A stretch of 64,000 nucleotides of DNA. Source: Polynucleobacter hirudinilacicola. Its GTDB lineage: Bacteria > Pseudomonadota > Gammaproteobacteria > Burkholderiales > Burkholderiaceae. The stretch covers positions 775,954 to 839,953 of the forward strand of contig NZ_NAIA01000003.1 in NCBI RefSeq assembly GCF_002192535.1, read 5' to 3'. The stretch's first letter is position 1. Each line of letters opens with the position of its first letter. Position numbers and translations under genes: made by a program. Below are positions 61,564-64,000 of the stretch, piece by piece. The notes under the pieces were generated by a model. The model ran no database searches, had not been told where the DNA came from, and saw only the letters and a list, made by a program, of their open reading frames with translations.

Positions 61564-62628
61564 ATGAAATCTGCACACGCACTGCTTTCCATACAAGGAC
61601 TTGAAGTAAGCTACCCTAGCCAGGATGGTTATAACGGCGTCATTGCTATTAAAAACCTCAATCTTGAGCTCATGGCTGGTGAAATTGGCTGCCTACTTGG
61701 ATCCTCTGGATGCGGAAAGTCTTCTGTTCTCAGGGCGATTTGTGGTTTTGAACCCCTCAAATCAGGTGAAATTTTCTTGAGATCTAAGCTAGTAAGCTCC
61801 ACATCTACACTTGTGCCGCCGGGCCAAAGACGTGTTGGTATGGTCTTTCAAGACTTCGCCCTCTTCCCTCATCTTAATGCACTAGAAAATGTCAGCTTTG
61901 GATTGCAGCATCTTCCAAGCGAACAAAGAAATGCAGTTGCAATGGATTGGCTGAGCAAAGTTTCTCTTTCGGACAAAGCTAAGTCATATCCACATGAACT
62001 GAGTGGTGGCCAACAACAACGAGTTGCACTAGCCAGAGCAATGGCGCCAGAGCCTGATTTAATTCTTCTCGATGAGCCATTCTCTAGCCTCGATGTTGAA
62101 TTGCGAGAGCGGCTCGCTTGCGATATGCGAAATATTCTCAAGGCTAATCGTATTACTGCTCTTTTAGTGACTCACGATCAAGTTGAAGCATTTGCCATTG
62201 CCGACAAGGTGGGCGTGATGGCAGATGGCAAAATACTTCAATGGGATGAGCCCTATGAGCTCTATCACAAGCCAGCAACCCGCTATGTTGCAGACTTTAT
62301 TGGTCGCGGTGTATTTATTAAGGGCCAAGTTCTAGCTGGAGATAAAGTCCAGATTGAAATCGGTGAACTTGAAATGAACCAAGGTCACAATATCGAAATT
62401 GGTAAAGAAATTGACGTGCTGATCCGTGCGGATGACATTCAGCATGATGACAATAGTCCTATGCATGCAGAAGTCGTTAGTAAAACATTTAGGGGTGCAG
62501 ATTTTTTATACACGCTAAAACTACAATCTGGGGCTGAGATATTAGCCTTCGTTCCGAGCCACCATAATCATGCAATTGGCGAAAAAATTGGCATCACTCT
62601 TGCTCTTGACCATGTGGTCACGTTTTAG
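61564..62628 (+). CDS. fbpC: Ferric-iron ABC transporter ATP-binding protein (FbpC type)
   Basis: The 354-residue ATPase has Walker A GSSGCGKSS, signature [15 protein letters not shown], Walker B LILLDEPFSSLD and the H-loop LLVTHDQVEAF. A C-terminal TOBE-like regulatory domain follows after about residue 240. It energises the FbpB permease. It is divergent from fbpB, whereas fbpABC is usually a single co-directional operon; this arrangement is less usual. Confidence 0.92.
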   Translation: MKSAHALLSIQGLEVSYPSQDGYNGVIAIKNLNLELMAGEIGCLLGSSGCGKSSVLRAICGFEPLKSGEIFLRSKLVSSTSTLVPPGQRRVGMVFQDFALFPHLNALENVSFGLQHLPSEQRNAVAMDWLSKVSLSDKAKSYPHELSGGQQQRVALARAMAPEPDLILLDEPFSSLDVELRERLACDMRNILKANRITALLVTHDQVEAFAIADKVGVMADGKILQWDEPYELYHKPATRYVADFIGRGVFIKGQVLAGDKVQIEIGELEMNQGHNIEIGKEIDVLIRADDIQHDDNSPMHAEVVSKTFRGADFLYTLKLQSGAEILAFVPSHHNHAIGEKIGITLALDHVVTF

Positions 62629-62652
62629 CCCTACGTGACTGAGCTATAGCAA

Positions 62653-62895
62653 TTGAATAGCGTCAATCCAAGTAACATCGCTGAACTTAAAGTGATCACA
62701 ATAGAACATCACTCGAAAACGTATGAATTTAAGACGCTTGATGAAGCTATGCAATGGGCTAAGGATTTAGGTGAGTTTGTTACGATTAAATTTAATGGAC
62801 TAGAGATTGCAGGAAAATTTGGTGCGGATGGAATCACTAGCGGCAAATTCCCAAATGGCGAACCCTATACCTGGAAGAAACGCAGAAGACAGTAG
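62653..62895 (+). CDS. Small protein of unknown function
   Basis: The 80-residue product starts at a TTG (62653), 24 bp after fbpC, and no ATG is available near the start. It has LKVITIEHHSKTYEFKTLDEAMQWAKDLGEFVTIKFNGLEIAGKFGADGI and a basic end WKKRRRQ. The composition is coding-like, soluble and without a signal peptide. I do not recognise it. A GTG about 13 codons in is an alternative start. Confidence 0.5.
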   Translation: MNSVNPSNIAELKVITIEHHSKTYEFKTLDEAMQWAKDLGEFVTIKFNGLEIAGKFGADGITSGKFPNGEPYTWKKRRRQ

Positions 62896-62940
62896 AAAGC
62901 AGATTGATTTTTGCCAATAACTGAGGATTTAAGATATTTG

Positions 62941-63003
62941 GCCTGCCCAACATAATTCGAACGTGCGACCTACGCCTTAGATGCTGGAAAAATGACCTCA
63001 AAC
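62941..63003 (-). repeat. tRNA-like intergenic repeat, copy A (best preserved)
   Basis: On the minus strand it reads TTTGAGGTCATTTTTCCAGC, then CTAAGGCGTAGGTCGCACG, TTCGAAT, TATG and TTGGGCAGGC. AGGTCGCACGTTCGAAT resembles the variable loop and T-arm of a tRNA, and CAGCATCTAAGG the 3' half of an anticodon arm. No 5' half of a tRNA is present. Confidence 0.55.
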
Positions 63004-63111
63004 TAAAAGGTGAAGTTAATTAGGAGATTGGCAGCTTAGTGGTTATATGCCTTTGGGGGGGATTGGCTTTAACCCCCTAGCTAAGACTTGGGCTTTTCAA
63101 TTCTTATTAGC

Positions 63112-63140
63112 GCCTAAATTGACGTTTACTCGATTTAGGC
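63112..63140. other. Inverted repeat before def
   Basis: GCCTAAAT (63112-63119) and ATTTAGGC (63133-63140) are perfect complements with 13 bases between them. No T run follows, so it may be a protein-binding site or an mRNA structure; the role is unknown. Confidence 0.4.
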
Positions 63141-63326
63141 TAAAGTTATATTATTTTCTCAAGTTAAGTCATTGAATTGTTTGATACCCAAAAAATATTT
63201 ACTTTTATTTATGCTTTTATGAATTATTTTTTATCCTTTTTTAATATTACCTTGCCACATTAGAAAAAGTTAACTCCCTAGCAACTGAATAAATTAACGC
63301 CCGCCTAATATTCATAAAACATTTCT

Positions 63327-63869
63327 ATGCCAGTTCGCTCAATCTTAAAAATGGGAGATCCCCGCTTATTGCAAGTATCGTTGCCTATACAAATCAGTCA
63401 AATTCCTTCTTTTGAAATACAAACATTAATTGATGACATGCTAGATACGATGCATAGCCTTAACGGCGCAGGCCTGGCTGCCCCTCAAATTGGCGTCAAT
63501 AAACAATTAGTTGTATTTGGTTTCGAAAAAAATCTTCGTTATCCTGATGCTGACCCAATACCAGAAACCATAATGATTAATCCCTCCATCACCATCATTG
63601 GCGATCAAGAGGAGGACGATTGGGAAGGCTGCCTATCAGTTCCAGGCATCAGAGCAAAAGTTCCACGCTATCAGAAAATTCGTTACAGTGGATATGATCG
63701 CGATGGGGCAATAATTGATAGAACAGTCGAAGGATTTCATGCGCGGGTTGTGCAGCACGAATGTGATCACCTTATTGGTAAATTATTCCCCATGCGTGTT
63801 AAAGACTTTAGCAATTTTGGTTTCACCGAAGTTCTTTTCCCTTCCTTAACCAACTTATCTTTGGATTAA
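63327..63869 (+). CDS. def: Peptide deformylase
   Basis: The enzyme removes the formyl group from nascent proteins. The 180-residue protein has the three motifs: GAGLAAPQ at residues 47-54, EGCLS at 100-104 with metal Cys102, and HECDH at 144-148. It is complete. Unlike the main def gene of most proteobacteria it is not followed by fmt, so it is probably a second, stand-alone deformylase. The upstream leader is A/T-rich and long. Confidence 0.94.
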   Translation: MPVRSILKMGDPRLLQVSLPIQISQIPSFEIQTLIDDMLDTMHSLNGAGLAAPQIGVNKQLVVFGFEKNLRYPDADPIPETIMINPSITIIGDQEEDDWEGCLSVPGIRAKVPRYQKIRYSGYDRDGAIIDRTVEGFHARVVQHECDHLIGKLFPMRVKDFSNFGFTEVLFPSLTNLSLD

Positions 63870-63950
63870 CTATTAATAAACTCCCTATTTAGATAATCCC
63901 ATACTTTCAAAGATGCCGAATGATTGCTAAATCAACTAAAAGAAACATTT

Positions 63951-64000
63951 ATGGATAATTTTGGCTCCGTTATCTTGTTTGAAGTAGTGCTAATTTTTGG
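63951..64000 (+). CDS. Start of an unidentified membrane-protein gene (cut by window edge)
   Basis: An ATG at 63951 opens a frame that reads MDNFGSVILFEVVLIFG up to the window end. The hydrophobic residues suggest a membrane anchor near the N-terminus. AAAGAAA precedes the ATG at a plausible distance. Only about 16 codons are visible, so no function can be given. Confidence 0.4.
   Translation, partial: MDNFGSVILFEVVLIF

Larger units (their letters stand above)
62896..63326. other. 431-bp intergenic region before def
   Basis: No convincing gene was found. It holds repeat copy A (62941-63003), a GGGGG/CCCCC potential hairpin at about 63054-63078, an 8-bp inverted repeat at 63112-63140, and then A/T-rich sequence (63140-63320) that probably includes the def promoter. 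It is the longest gap without a gene in the window. Confidence 0.6.

Noticed and set aside
62941-63020. Possible integron attC site at repeat copy A (GCCCAAC ... GTTAATT)
   Set aside because: The first box fits, but the second violates the GTTRRRY consensus, copy B lacks the boxes, no attC-like palindrome is seen and no integron integrase is present.

Overview
The window is a stretch of betaproteobacterial chromosome, most probably from the family Burkholderiaceae and close to Polynucleobacter. The basis is protein style, moderate GC, compact spacing and gene neighbourhoods usual for Burkholderiales: ispD-ispF, tig-clpP-clpX-lon-ppiD, pyrG-kdsA-eno-ftsB, and msrB-yciB-bolA-parvulin. I ran no database search, so the genus is an inference. 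No CRISPR array, insertion sequence, rRNA or complete prophage was seen.

Layout. 1-2.8 kb: the 5' part of mfd on the minus strand, divergent from ispD-ispF. 2.9-10.8 kb: tRNA-Leu, the proteostasis block tig-clpP-clpX-lon with a heat-shock-type promoter before lon, tRNA-Val, and a PpiD-like chaperone that seems to have lost its parvulin domain. 10.8-17 kb: a frameshifted tesA-type esterase divergent from the ABC ATPase ybbA, then purL and a spermidine-synthase-like protein. 17-27 kb: acnB, a small superinfection-immunity-like protein, pyrG-kdsA-eno-ftsB, hslO, gltX and a tRNA-Ala/Glu/Asp cluster. 27-34 kb: an M48 lipoprotein protease, an exported protein of unknown function, a frameshifted hyi next to glxR, a YqiA-like esterase, an HNH nuclease, a DUF3108 protein, a two-TM potassium-channel-like protein and an ankyrin protein. 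34-50 kb: tatD, holB, tmk, mltG, ygfZ, NRDE, selO-msrB, yciB-bolA-parvulin, a frameshifted MFS gene, aroC, a CBS protein, yihY, wrbA, a DUF2069 protein and a FAD-linked oxidase.

50-63 kb is the accessory part. It holds a lysine-rich histone-like protein joined to polyphosphate kinase 2, a fluoroacetate-dehalogenase-like hydrolase with all key residues, an EF-hand/DUF3313/lipoprotein cluster, an alternative oxidase, an amino-acid permease, an exported methyltransferase and a ferric-iron ABC transporter. Four degenerate copies of a short repeat lie only in this part, always between genes. It resembles the 3' half of a tRNA on the minus strand, and two copies bracket the iron transporter. I consider this repeat family the least explained feature here. 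A peptide deformylase and the first codons of another gene close the window.

Three genes (tesA-like, hyi, MFS) are each broken by an apparent single extra A/T in a run of 6 to 8. Homopolymer sequencing error and genuine slippage mutation cannot be told apart from the sequence alone.
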